Assembly: GCA_947650365.1 (NCBI GenBank)
Contig: OX393549.1
Span: 28,921,209-28,985,208 of the forward strand
Direction: 5' to 3'
DNA length: 64,000 nucleotides
From: Chamaelirium japonicum
Lineage: Eukaryota; Streptophyta; Magnoliopsida; Liliales; Melanthiaceae
Below are positions 52,166 to 61,503 of the stretch, piece by piece. The notes beneath the pieces were generated by a model. The model was not told the DNA's origin, made no database searches, and saw only the letters and a list, made by a program, of their open reading frames with translations. Every line of letters begins with the position of its first letter. Within the stretch, counting starts at the first letter, position 1. Position numbers and translations under genes: made by a program.

Positions 52166-53203
52166 TTTGGAAGAGGGACCAGCTTCATCTCGTGGCCGCT
52201 TTGGAGGAGCAATGTTGATCTTTCGATCTGTCTTAGCCGCAGCAGCCTCACAAGACCTTCCAGCTTGCTGATCATCTTGAATGCAGACAATGCCTTCCCC
52301 AGTTGCAAACTTGAGTAATTGATGATAAGAAGAGGAGATGGCATTGATCTGGTGGAGGAATGGTCGCCCGAGGATGGCGTTATAGCTGGATACTCCTTCG
52401 ACGATTGCAAACCTCACCGAGACTCGAGTCTCTCGGCTGAGGTCGATGGTAAATCTGGACTCGCCCACCGTGATGCTTTGTTCACCGTTGAAGCCAGTGA
52501 TCACGGTCGGGACGACGTCGAGGCTTTGATACTTATGTCCCAGACGTTTGAAGTAGTCTGAGAACATAATGTCGATGGAGCTTCCGGTGTCGATGAGGAT
52601 CCGGTTGACAGTGCTTCCGTCGATGAGGAGTTTCAAGACAAGGGGGTCTCGATGGGGAGTGTGAACTCCTTGAAGATCTGCGTCATTGAAGACGATAGAG
52701 GGCCAAGCCAAACCCTCGATGGGCTTCTCGATCCAAGTGTCTTCCTTGTTTGCTGCAGCGCGAACATGGAAGATGCGTCGAACTTGTCGATCCATTTCTT
52801 TCCCGGTTATTGATTGATTGTGCAATGATCCGTGAATGCCAAAGACATTGGCTTTCACAGAGATTGGTTGCTGGTTGGAGGAGATTTGATGTACCCAACA
52901 CACTTCTTTCCCCTTTGCAAAGGCTCGGCATTGATCGTGTCCGCCTTTGACGAACTCTTGAAGATGGCCTTCTCGCAATAGGTCTTCAAGATGGAACTTC
53001 AGTCGAAAACACCGATCGGTGGAGTGGCCGTGACTTCGGTGGAAGTCGCAATACACTGTTTTTATCAGCTGTAAATTTCGAGTTCGGCTGAAGAGGATTG
53101 GGCCTCCGAACGAACTCTTCATGTTGAATGCGGTCGAGTATCTGTTCGACCGGCATATTCCACTCGGTGAAAGTGGTCTTCGTTGGAGATCGACGCCCAT
53201 CAT
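52163..53203 (-). CDS. Zinc knuckle and aspartic protease
   Basis: The open frame has 346 codons. Its first roughly 48 are out-of-frame gag and not real. From residue 51 there is a variant zinc knuckle, YCDFHRSHGHSTDRC (C52-x2-H55-x4-H60-x4-C65), which binds RNA, followed by the FRLKFHLEDLLREGHLQEFV segment usual in Tat elements. The protease domain (about 185-310) has the catalytic D205-T-G-S-S in RILIDTGSSIDIMF and the AILGRPFL motif at 276-283. It would cleave the polyprotein. The frame ends in UAG at 52163, and the RT frame continues in the same register directly after it. Confidence 0.88.
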   Translation of the reverse strand: MMGVDLQRRPLSPSGICRSNRYSTAFNMKSSFGGPILFSRTRNLQLIKTVYCDFHRSHGHSTDRCFRLKFHLEDLLREGHLQEFVKGGHDQCRAFAKGKEVCWVHQISSNQQPISVKANVFGIHGSLHNQSITGKEMDRQVRRIFHVRAAANKEDTWIEKPIEGLAWPSIVFNDADLQGVHTPHRDPLVLKLLIDGSTVNRILIDTGSSIDIMFSDYFKRLGHKYQSLDVVPTVITGFNGEQSITVGESRFTIDLSRETRVSVRFAIVEGVSSYNAILGRPFLHQINAISSSYHQLLKFATGEGIVCIQDDQQAGRSCEAAAAKTDRKINIAPPKRPRDEAGPSSK

Positions 53204-54557
53204 TCTTTGATCGTTTGTTGGCTGGAGGGGTTACTGCCTCAGCGTTGTGAGCCTTGGCGGCATACTTGGGAGCTTCTCTCTTCGCAGGCCTTCGTTTTGT
53301 TTCTCGCCCTTTACGAGCGACTTGATCGTCTTCGACCTCGATCTCTCTCTGGATTCGATCGAACATAGCACCCAGAGAAGGAGGGGGATTGCGGATGAAG
53401 TCGTTGTAGATGTGCAGATCGAAGCGGAGAGCGTTCTGGAAAGCCAACATAATGGCTTCATCATCCAGATGTCTTCCAGAGAGGGCAGCATGCTCGTTGC
53501 GAAACCTCCTAGTGAAACTTCGGAGAGTCTCGTCAGCACCCATCCTTAGCCGATATAGAGAGTCGAGCTTCTTCTCGGGCTTTAGATTGAGCTGATAATG
53601 CTGCACGAAGAGTTTAGCTAAAACATCGAACTGGGTAATGGACCCAGCTCGGAGATTGTGATACCAGTCGAGCGACGGCTCATCGAGACTTCCTGCGAAG
53701 GTGCGGCAGAGCACATTGTTTTCTTCTTCGTGCGGCGTTAAAGCTTGCTTGAATGCGAGAATGTGGAGAGTAGGATCTCCTCGGACGCAGTTGAATTTGG
53801 GGAGGACAGGAGTTCTCCATCCCCTTGGAAATGTTGTCTCAAAGAGACTTCGATGTAGAGGCCCGGCAGAAGAATAGCCATCCCTGTGACCATGTCCTCG
53901 ACCTAGAGGTGGGTCAAGAGGCAAGATTGCAAGGTCTTGCTCAGGCATTAAAGTATTTGCCGGTTGAAGTCGATGTCGGAGGTCCGATCCAAGCCCACAC
54001 TGAAGAGGGATGGAAGGGGAAACTCGACTTTTTGAAGGAGCGCCTTTCATCTGATGCCTCCTTGGTATGTTGAGCTTTGAAGGTGCCCTCTTGTCGCAGT
54101 TGCGGCCAGAAGACGATTGGGAAGATTCGTCGTCAAGGCGATCCCAGACACTCTGCTTCCAAGGAGCAGTAGAGGGAGTAGGGTCGTGACGAATCCTTTC
54201 GAGGGCAGCAGTGCCCATCGACCTCCGTTGCTCAGAGTGAATTGAATGTCGAGAAAGATCGACCCTCTCGCTTGCAGAGGGAATAGGTAGAGCGATCCCA
54301 GCCTCAGAAGCTGCTTTCTTCAGAGCATCCCTCTCAGCAGTGAGGGTGGCGTTCTGCTTTGCCAATTGGAGCAATTGGAAGTCGACCGCCGAAATTTGGT
54401 AGGTTGATGGAGGGTCTTCAGCAGGAGCGGGTGTTGTTTGCCCAATCGACTGTCGTGCGGGGTGGGCGATAGGTCGATCGATAGATCTGCCACTTCCTGA
54501 ATGAACCCCCATCTCGGGGACAGCAAGGGGCTGTCCGAAGTTGAGCCTTTGACTCAT
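52986..54557 (-). CDS. gag: gag polyprotein, capsid part (frame ends early)
   Basis: 523 codons. Residues about 1-55 are low-complexity (Ser/Pro/Gln). A short coiled coil (LLQLAKQNATLTAERDALKK) follows at about 60-85. A long basic, Ser-rich linker leads to a retrotransposon gag domain (about 250-420), recognised by DWYHNLRAGSITQFDVLAKLF and the downstream LRMGADETLRSFTRRF. The protein should form the particle shell. The last roughly 25 residues are out of frame: after an A5 run at 53059-53063 the true continuation (zinc knuckle) lies in the +1 frame, so this open frame stops at 52986 instead of running into protease. Confidence 0.88.
   Translation of the reverse strand: MSQRLNFGQPLAVPEMGVHSGSGRSIDRPIAHPARQSIGQTTPAPAEDPPSTYQISAVDFQLLQLAKQNATLTAERDALKKAASEAGIALPIPSASERVDLSRHSIHSEQRRSMGTAALERIRHDPTPSTAPWKQSVWDRLDDESSQSSSGRNCDKRAPSKLNIPRRHQMKGAPSKSRVSPSIPLQCGLGSDLRHRLQPANTLMPEQDLAILPLDPPLGRGHGHRDGYSSAGPLHRSLFETTFPRGWRTPVLPKFNCVRGDPTLHILAFKQALTPHEEENNVLCRTFAGSLDEPSLDWYHNLRAGSITQFDVLAKLFVQHYQLNLKPEKKLDSLYRLRMGADETLRSFTRRFRNEHAALSGRHLDDEAIMLAFQNALRFDLHIYNDFIRNPPPSLGAMFDRIQREIEVEDDQVARKGRETKRRPAKREAPKYAAKAHNAEAVTPPANKRSKNDGRRSPTKTTFTEWNMPVEQILDRIQHEEFVRRPNPLQPNSKFTADKNSVLRLPPKSRPLHRSVFSTEVPS
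53059..53063 (-). other. Frame break between gag and zinc knuckle
   Basis: The minus strand reads GCTGATAAAAACAGTGTATTG in parts: GAT, five A, CAGTG. With four A the gag frame would pass directly into the zinc-knuckle frame, so a 1-nt gain in a homopolymer is the simplest cause. The downstream frame is +1 relative to gag. It does not match the canonical -1 slippery heptamer. Confidence 0.8.
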
Positions 54558-54784
54558 TGAACGAGACTCAGGACGAGGTTGTTATTGAGTGTTACTTCCT
54601 TCTGGTTGACCTTGATGTTTCGTCCTCGCCATTCAGAGAGCGAAAGATGCAACGAGAGTGCCGTTCAGTTGTCTGATCAACCGAGAGGGCGAGGAAGTTT
54701 GACTATCAAGATCGGTTGTAGGTTCAACCGATCAAGTAGTAGAGAGCTCGACTTTTTGATCGGATCCCACAGACAACGCCAAAC
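54558..54784 (-). other. 5' leader between LTR and gag
   Basis: 227 nt untranslated leader holding the PBS. The gag start at 54557 is used because it opens a long frame whose product has a recognisable gag domain. No other gene is visible here. Confidence 0.75.
54764..54781 (-). promoter_or_regulatory. Primer binding site
   Basis: Three bases inside the 5' LTR, the minus strand reads TGGCGTTGTCTGTGGGAT. The leading TGG pairs with the CCA end of a tRNA. I cannot assign the tRNA with certainty. Confidence 0.7.
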
Positions 54785-55146
54785 TGTGGGGGAAAATCTT
54801 CGTGCCGACCCGAAGACTCTCGCAGCACCAGTCAATTGAAGATTCGATTTGAAGATCGTTGATCGATCTCTTTCGATACGTAAACAGAGAGGCAATCAGA
54901 GAGAGTTTGACACAAGAGATGTGATCTCGGAGTTCAGCCGAAGCCTACGTCTCCGTGCTATAGGGAGCAACCCGAATTCACTAACACTTATGCTGGAGTG
55001 ATCTCGACAGGCCGAGTATCACTGTAAACACTGATCTTTTTGAGAGAAAAAGAAGATCAAAGAGAGGTGGAAGATAGGAAGTTCGAAATCCCAGAGCTCT
55101 GGTTTTAGAATTGAGAATTCGATCTATTTACATTCGAAGGCTCTGC

Positions 55147-55154
55147 TATTTATA
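55147..55154 (-). promoter_or_regulatory. TATA box, 5' LTR (element promoter)
   Basis: Identical TATAAATA on the minus strand, predicted to start the gag-pol RNA near 55115, about 560 nt ahead of the gag start codon. Confidence 0.82.
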
Positions 55155-55207
55155 GGATTCCCGGGGAGGAATTCCGGGGCAAATGGCGGTTTCTACTGCC
55201 GTATCTG

Positions 55208-55594
55208 GGGATCCTCCAGGCAGGGCCGGTGGGTCCCTCGAAAGCCTTCAGGGGCCCACCAGGCAGGGCCGGTGGGTCCCGTTGCAGTCTCCGGGGGCCC
55301 ACCAGGCAGGGCCGGTGGGTCCCGCTGTGGTACTCGGGGGCCCACCAGGCAGGGCCGGTGGGTCCCGCTGTGGTCTCCGGGGGCCCACTGGGCAGGGCCG
55401 GTGGGTCCCGCTGTGGTACTCGGGGGCCCACCAGGCAGGGCCGGTGGGTCCCGCTGTGGTACTCGGGGGCCCCCTGGGCAGGGCCGGTGGGTCCTGCTGT
55501 GGTCCTCGGGGGCCCACCAGGCAGGGCCGGTGGGTCTCGCTGTGGTCTCCGGGGGCCCACCAGGCAGGGCCGGTGGGTCCCGCTGCTTGCAGAT
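55208..55594 (-). repeat. 43-bp GC-rich tandem repeats in U3 (5' LTR)
   Basis: The same nine-copy array in the 5' LTR. The unit at about 55466 has GGGCCCCC instead of a GCCCAC site, and copy 4 and later carry most of the LTR-LTR differences. Confidence 0.9.
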
Positions 55595-55618
55595 TTCTTA
55601 CCAAAATTTGCACCCACA

Positions 55619-55623
55619 AATGT
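55619..55623 (+). repeat. Target-site duplication, right (AATGT)
   Basis: Exact match to the left copy. Removing the element plus one copy restores a normal 28-bp satellite unit, GCACGAATGTATCC. Confidence 0.95.
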
Positions 55624-56832
55624 ATCCATTCTAAATCATTCGTATAATCCATTCTATTTCATTCGTACGATCCATTCTTACTCATTGTACGAATGAATTA
55701 GAATGGATCCTATGAATGAATTAGAATGGATCGTGTGAAAGAATTAGAATGGATCGTACGAATGAATTAGAATGGATACATTCGTGCGAATGAATTAGAA
55801 TGGATACATTCGTTCGAAAGAATTAGAATAGATCGTATGAATGAATTAGAATGGATTCTATGAATGAATTAGAATTGATCGTACGAATGAAATAGAATGG
55901 ATTATATGAATGATTTAGAATGGATCGTACGAATGAATTATAATGGATCGTGTGAAAGAATTAGAATGGATTGTATGAATGAATTAGAATCAATCGTACG
56001 AATGAATTAGAATGGATGGTACGAAGGAATTAGACTGGATCGTACGAATGTATTAGAATGGATCCTATGAATGAATTAGAATGGATCGTGTGAATGAATT
56101 AGAATGGATCGTACGAATGAATTAGAATGGATCGTGCTAATGAATTAGAATTGATCGAACGAATGAATTAGCATGGATCGTGCTAATGAATTAGAATGGA
56201 TCGTGCGAATGAATTAGAATGGATTGTACGAATGAATTAGAATGGATCGTACGAATGAACTAGAATGGATACATTCGTGCGAATGAATTAGAATGGATCG
56301 TACGAATGAATTAGAATGGATCGTACGAATGAATTAGAATGGATCGTACGAATGAATTAGAATGGATACATTCATGCGAATGAATTAAAATGGATCGTAC
56401 GAATGAATTAGAATGGATCGTGCGAATGAATTAGAATGGATCGTACGAATGAATTAGAATGGATTCGTACGAATGAATTAGAATGGATACATTCGTGCGT
56501 ACGAATGAATTAGAATGGATCGTACGAATGAATTAGAATAGATTGTATGAATGAATTAGAATCGATCATACGAATGAATTAGAATGGATCATACAAATTA
56601 ATTAGAATGGATCATACGAAAGAATTAGAATGGATCGTACGAATGAATTAGAATGGATCGTACGAATGAATTAGAATGGATACATTCGTGCGAATGAATT
56701 AGAATGGATTGTGCGAATGAATTAGAATGGATCATACGAATGAATTAGAATGGATCATATTAATGAATTAGAATGGATCGTACGAATGAATTAGATTGGA
56801 AACATTCGTGCGAATGAATTAGAATGGATCGT
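55619..56832. repeat. Satellite block, short forward then reverse
   Basis: Forward to 55687, reverse to the GTGCAC flip at 56831-56836. Collinear with 18738-19923, apart from small indels, which makes it the right half of the split block. Confidence 0.85.
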
Positions 56833-59062
56833 GCACGAATGTATCCATTCTAATTCATTCGTACGATCCATTCTAATTCATTAATATGATCCATTCTAAT
56901 TGATTCGTACGATCCATTCTAATTCATATGCACAAAGGTATCCATTCTAATCCATTCGTAGGATCCATTCTAATCCATTCGTACGATCCATTCTAATTCA
57001 TTCGTACGATCCATTCTAATTCATTCGCTCGAATGTATCCATTCTAATCCATTCGTACGATCCATTCTAATCCATTCGTACGATCCATTCTAATTCATTC
57101 GCATGAATGTAACCATTCTAATTCATTCATTTGATCCATTCTAATTCATTCGTACGATCCATTCTAATTCATTCGTAAGATCCATTCTAATTCATTCGTA
57201 CGATCCATTCTAATTCATTCGTACGATCCATTCTAATTCATTCGCATGAATGTATCCATTCTAGTTCATTCGTACGATCCATTCTAATTCATTCGTACGA
57301 TCCATTCTAATTCATTCGCACGATCCATTCTAATTCATGAGTACGATCAATTCTAATTCATTCGCACGAATGTATCCATTCTAATTTATTCATACAATCC
57401 ATTCTAATTCATTCGTACGATCCATTCTAATTCATTCGCACAAATGTATCCATTCTAATTCATTCGTACGATCCATTCTAATTCATTCGTACGATCAGTT
57501 CTAATTCATTCACAAAATCTATTCTATTTCATTCATACGATCCATTCTAATTCATTCGCACGATCCATTCTAATTCATTCGTACGATCCATTCTAATTCT
57601 TTCACACGATCCATTCTAATTCATTCGTACGATCCATTCTAATTCATTCGCACGATCCATTCTAATTCATTCGTACGATCCATTCTAATTCATTCATACG
57701 ATCCATTCTAATTCATTCGTACGATCCATTCTAATTCATTCGCACAAATGTATCCAATCTAATTCATTCATACGATCCCTTCTTACTTATTCGTATTATC
57801 CATTCTATTTCATTCGTACGATCTATACTATTTCATTCGTTCGATCAATTCTAATTCATTAGCACGATCCATTCTAATTCATTCGTATGATCCATTCTAA
57901 TTCATTCGCACGATCCATTCTAATTCATTTATAGGATCCATTCTAATTCATTCATACGATCTATTCTAATTCTTTCGCACGAATGTATCCATTCTAATTC
58001 ATTCGCACGAATGTATCCATTCTAATTTATTCGTACGAATCCATTCTAATTCATTCGTACAATCTATTCTATTTCATTCGTACGATCCATTCTAGTTCAT
58101 TCGTACGATCCATTCTAATTCATTCATACGATCCATTCTAATTCATTCGTATGATCTATTCTAATTAATTCGTATGATCCATTCTAATTCATTCGTACGA
58201 TCCATTCTAATTCATTCATACAATCCATTCTAATTCATTCGCACGAATGTATCCATTCTAATTAATTCGTACGATCCATTCTAATTCATTCGTATGATCC
58301 ATTCTTATTCATTCGCACGATCCAGTCTAATGGATTCGCACGATCCATTCTAATTCATTCGCACGAATGTATCCATTCTAATTCATTCGTACGATCCATT
58401 CTAATTCATTCGCACAAATGTATCCATTCTAATTCATTCGTACGATCCATTCTAATTCATTCGTACGATCAGTTCTAATTCATTCACAAAATCTATTCTA
58501 TTTCATTCATACGATCCATTCTAATTCATTCGCACGATCCATTCTAATTCATTCGTACGATCCATTCTAATTCTTTCACACGATCCATTCTAATTCATTC
58601 GTACGATCCATTCTAATTCATTCGCACGATCCATTCTAATTCATTCGTACGATCCATTCTAATTCATTCATACGATCCATTCTAATTCGTTCGTACGATC
58701 CATTCTAATTCATTCGCACAAATGTATCCAATCTAATTCATTCATACGATCCATTCTTACTCATTCGTATGATCCATTCTATTTCATTCGTACGATCTAT
58801 TCTAATTCATTCGTACGATCCATTCTAATTCATTCGTACGATCCATTCTAATTCCTTCGTACGATCCATTCTAATTCATTCGTACGATCCATTCTAATTC
58901 ATTCATACAATCCATTCTAATTCTTTCACACGATCCATTCTAATTCATTCGTACGATCCATTCTAATTCATTCGTGCAATCCATTCTATTTCATTCGTAC
59001 GATCCATTCTTATTCATTCGTACGATCCATTCTAATTCATTCACACGAATGTATCCATTCGT
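56833..59062 (+). repeat. Satellite block, forward
   Basis: Continuous forward units. It starts with the CATTAATATG and CATATGCACAAAGG marks that follow the same junction at 27658. Near 57480 and 58470 the variant GATCAGTTCTAATTC / CACAAAATC occurs twice, indicating a local duplication of about 990 bp. Confidence 0.83.
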
Positions 59063-61503
59063 TCGAATGAATTAGAATAAATTGTACGAATGAATTAGAA
59101 TGGATCGTACGAATGAATTAGAATGGATCGTACGAAGGAATTAGAATGGATCGTACGAATGAATTAGAATGGATCGTACAAATGAATTAGAATAGATCGT
59201 ACGAATGAATTAGAATGGATTGTACGAAGGAATTAGAATGGATCGTACGAATGAATTAGACTGGATCGTACGAATGAATTTGAATGGATACATTTGTGCG
59301 AATGAATCTAAATGGATTGTATGAATGAATTACAATGGATCGTACGAATGAATTAGAATGGATCGTACGAATGAATTAGAATAGCTCATACGAATGAATT
59401 AGAATGAATGGTATGAATGAATTAGAATGGTTACATTCGTGCGAATGAATTAGAATAGATCGTACGAATGAATTAGAATGGATCGTACGAATAAATTAGA
59501 ATGGATCGTGGGAATGAATTAGAATGGATCGTACGAATGAATTAGAATGGATCCACCGAATGAGTTAGAATGGATCATACGAATGAATTAGAATGGATTG
59601 TACGAATGAATTAGAATGGATTGTGCGAATGAATTAGAATGGATCATATGAATGAATAAGAATGGATCGTACGAATGAATTAGAATAGATCGTGCGAATG
59701 AATTAGCATGAATCGTACGAATGTATTAGAATGGATCGTACGAATGAATTAGAATGAATCGTACGATCCATTCTAATTCAATCGTCCGATCCATTCTAAT
59801 TCATTCGCATGAATGTATCCATTCTAATTCATTCGTACAATCCATTCTATTTCATTCGTACGATCCATTCTTACTCATTCGTATGATCCATTCTAATTCA
59901 TTCGTACGATCCATTCTAATTCATTCGTACGATCCATTCTAATTCATTCGCACGATCCATTCTAATTCATTCATACGATCCATTCTAATTCATTCATACG
60001 ATCCATTCTAATTCATTCCTACAATCCATTCTAATTCATTCGCCCGATCCATTCTAATTCATTCATACGATCCATTCTATTCGAATGGATCAAGCGATCC
60101 ATTCAAATTCATTTGCACGATCCATTCTAATTCATTCATACGATCCATTCTAATTCATTCATACAATGCATTCTAATTCTTTCACATGATCCATTCTAAT
60201 TCATTCGTACGATCCATTGTAATTCATTCATACAATCCATTTAGATTCATTCGCACAAATGTATCCATTCAAATTCATTCGTACGATCTAGTCTAATTCA
60301 TTCGTACGATCCATTCTAATTCATTCGCACGAATATATCCATTCTAATTCTTTCGTACGATGCATTCTAATTCATTTGTACGATCCATTCTAATTCATTC
60401 TCACAAATGTATCCATTCTAATTCATTCGTACGATCCATTCTAATTCATACCTACGATCTATTCTAATTCATTCGCTCGAATGTATCCATTTTAATTTAT
60501 TCGTACGATCCATTCTAATTCATTCGTACGATCTAATTCATTCGTACGATCCATTCTAATTCATTCGTACGATCGATTTTAATTCATTCGCACTATCCAT
60601 TCTAATTCATTCGTATGATCCATTCTAATTCATTCGTATGATCCATTCTAATTTATTCGTTCAAATATATCCATTCTAATTCATTCGTACGATCCATTCT
60701 TATTCATTCGCACGATCCATTCTAATTCATTCGCACGAATGTATCCATTCTAATTCATTTGCACGATCCATTCTAATTCATTCCTATGATCTATTCTAAT
60801 TCATTCGTACGATCCATTCTAATTCATTCGCTCGAATGTATCCATTCTAATTCATTCGTACGATCCATTCTAATTCGTTCATATGATCCATTCTAATTCG
60901 TTCGTACGATCTATTCTAATTCATTCGTATGATCCATTCTAATTCATTCCTACGATCTATTCTAATTCATTCGTACGATCCATTCTAATTCATTCGTACG
61001 ATCTATTCTAATTCGTTCGTACGATCTATTCTAATTCATTCCTATGATCTATTCTAATTCATTCGTACGATCCATTCTAATTCATTCGCTCGAATGTATC
61101 CATTCTAATTCATTCGTACGATCCATTCTAATTCGTTTATATGATCTATTCTAATTCATTCGTATGATCCATTCTAATTTATTCCTACGATCTATTCTAA
61201 TTCATTCCTACGATCTATTCTAATTCATTCGTACGATCTATTCTAATTCATTCGTATGATCCATTCTAATTCGTTCGTACGATCCATTCTAATTCATTCG
61301 TACGATCCATTCTAATTCATTCGTACGATCCATTCTAATTCATTCGCATGAATGTATCCATTCTAGTTCATTCGTACGATCCATTCTAATTCATTCGTAC
61401 GATCCATTCTAATTCATTCGCACGATCCATTCTAATTCATTCGTACGATAAATTCTAATTCATTCGCACGAATGTATCCATTCTAATTCATTCGTACGAT
61501 CCT
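59063..61503. repeat. Satellite block: reverse then forward
   Basis: Reverse to 59764, forward to about 61503, where GTACGATCCTGAATTAG joins to reverse units. The first 1.14 kb is the second half of the copy of 1-1370. At 60780-61250 the variants CCTATGATC and CCTACGATC are concentrated, a local homogenised patch. Confidence 0.83.

Larger units (their letters stand above)
42675..55618 (-). mobile_element. Ty3/gypsy LTR retrotransposon, Tat lineage, structurally complete
   Basis: A 12,944-bp element with terminal LTRs (TG...CA), target duplication, PBS, polypurine tract and the domain order gag, zinc knuckle, protease, RT, RNase H, archaeal-type RNase H, integrase, all on the minus strand. 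The second RNase H, a spliced antisense gene and tandem repeats between integrase and the 3' LTR are hallmarks of the plant Tat lineage (Tat, Ogre, Retand and Grande types). LTR divergence is about 14 of 834 sites, so the insertion is fairly recent. The polyprotein is broken by a 1-nt shift and four stops, so this copy probably depended, or would depend, on proteins supplied in trans. It is the only transposon I see in the window. Confidence 0.95.
54785..55618 (-). repeat. 5' LTR
   Basis: 834 bp, collinear with the other LTR without indels (constant offset 12,110). About 14 substitutions separate the two, over half of them transitions, and eight of them lie in the 43-bp repeats. As the 5' LTR it should drive the genomic transcript leftward. 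Confidence 0.95.

Noticed and set aside
53059..53063. Canonical -1 ribosomal slippery site
   Set aside because: The zero-frame reading is GAT AAA AAC, so the first base of the heptamer is T, not A, and the downstream frame is +1, the wrong direction for a -1 shift.
53825..54073. Plus-strand frames across gag and RT (e.g. 51942-52271, 54579-54839)
   Set aside because: They lie opposite the well-supported minus-strand gag-pol domains and show no domain of their own.
42675..55618. Nested second transposon inside the element
   Set aside because: LTR-to-LTR order is fully explained by Tat domains, repeats and the antisense gene. No second pair of terminal repeats or target duplications was seen.
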